Shown: positions 7,364-7,369 of the stretch, piece by piece
Numbering within the stretch: the first letter of the stretch is position 1
Layout of the letters: each line of letters begins with the position of its first letter
Source of the DNA: Sphingomonadales bacterium
GTDB taxonomy: Bacteria; Bacteroidota; Bacteroidia; UBA7662
Direction of reading: 5' to 3'
DNA length: 7,369 nucleotides
Assembly: GCA_016872225.1 (NCBI GenBank)
Contig: VHAW01000085.1
Location: forward strand, 1 to 7,369
Translations under genes and position numbers: made by a program
Notes under the pieces: generated by a model
The model's input: the letters and a program-made list of their open reading frames with translations, nothing else
Databases searched by the model: none
What the model was told of the DNA's origin: nothing

Positions 7364-7369
7364 TCAGTC

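Noticed and set aside
1..7369. A novel defence, mobile or biosynthetic system.
   Set aside because: Every sizeable stretch is accounted for by known protein types; there are no direct-repeat arrays, tRNA genes, integrase or transposase genes, or long non-coding gaps.

Overview
The window reads as part of a Bacteroidota (Bacteroidetes) chromosome of about 50% G+C. Three things point there: two neighbouring secreted proteins that end in the two classical type IX secretion (T9SS) C-terminal signals, a Bacteroidota-type -7 promoter box (TATCTTTG) directly before pheT, and the absence of Shine-Dalgarno sequences before every start. Nothing in the sequence fixes a genus.

Layout, all on the + strand. 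(1) 1-1383: the 3' part of a large surface protein. It opens inside what looks like the end of an L-type lectin domain, continues through beta-sandwich / FN3-like segments and ends in a CHU_C (gliding-motility-associated, type B) T9SS domain. (2) 1384-1476: a 93-bp spacer with no convincing terminator and at best a weak promoter. (3) 1477-4524: a complete secreted zinc metallopeptidase, thermolysin/fungalysin-like. It has a signal peptide, an FTP/PepSY-type propeptide, an HEYGH catalytic domain, a C-terminal beta-sandwich and a type A T9SS sorting domain. (4) 4525-4542: an 18-bp spacer carrying the TATCTTTG box. (5) 4543-7065: complete pheT, the phenylalanine-tRNA ligase beta subunit. (6) 7067-7363: a 98-residue coiled-coil protein, one base after pheT, of the kind I recall lying between pheT and zapA/rny in Bacteroidota.

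Functionally there are two blocks. The left block (surface adhesin-like protein and exported protease) is accessory cell-surface biology served by the T9SS. The right block (pheT and the coiled-coil gene) is a conserved housekeeping cluster for translation and probably cell division. The boundary is the promoter-like box at 4531-4538. I found no RNA genes, mobile elements, CRISPR arrays or long repeats, and no evidence of a previously undescribed system. The points worth a second look are the nearly leaderless start geometry, the side-by-side type A and type B secretion signals, the lectin-CHU_C architecture and the small coiled-coil protein.
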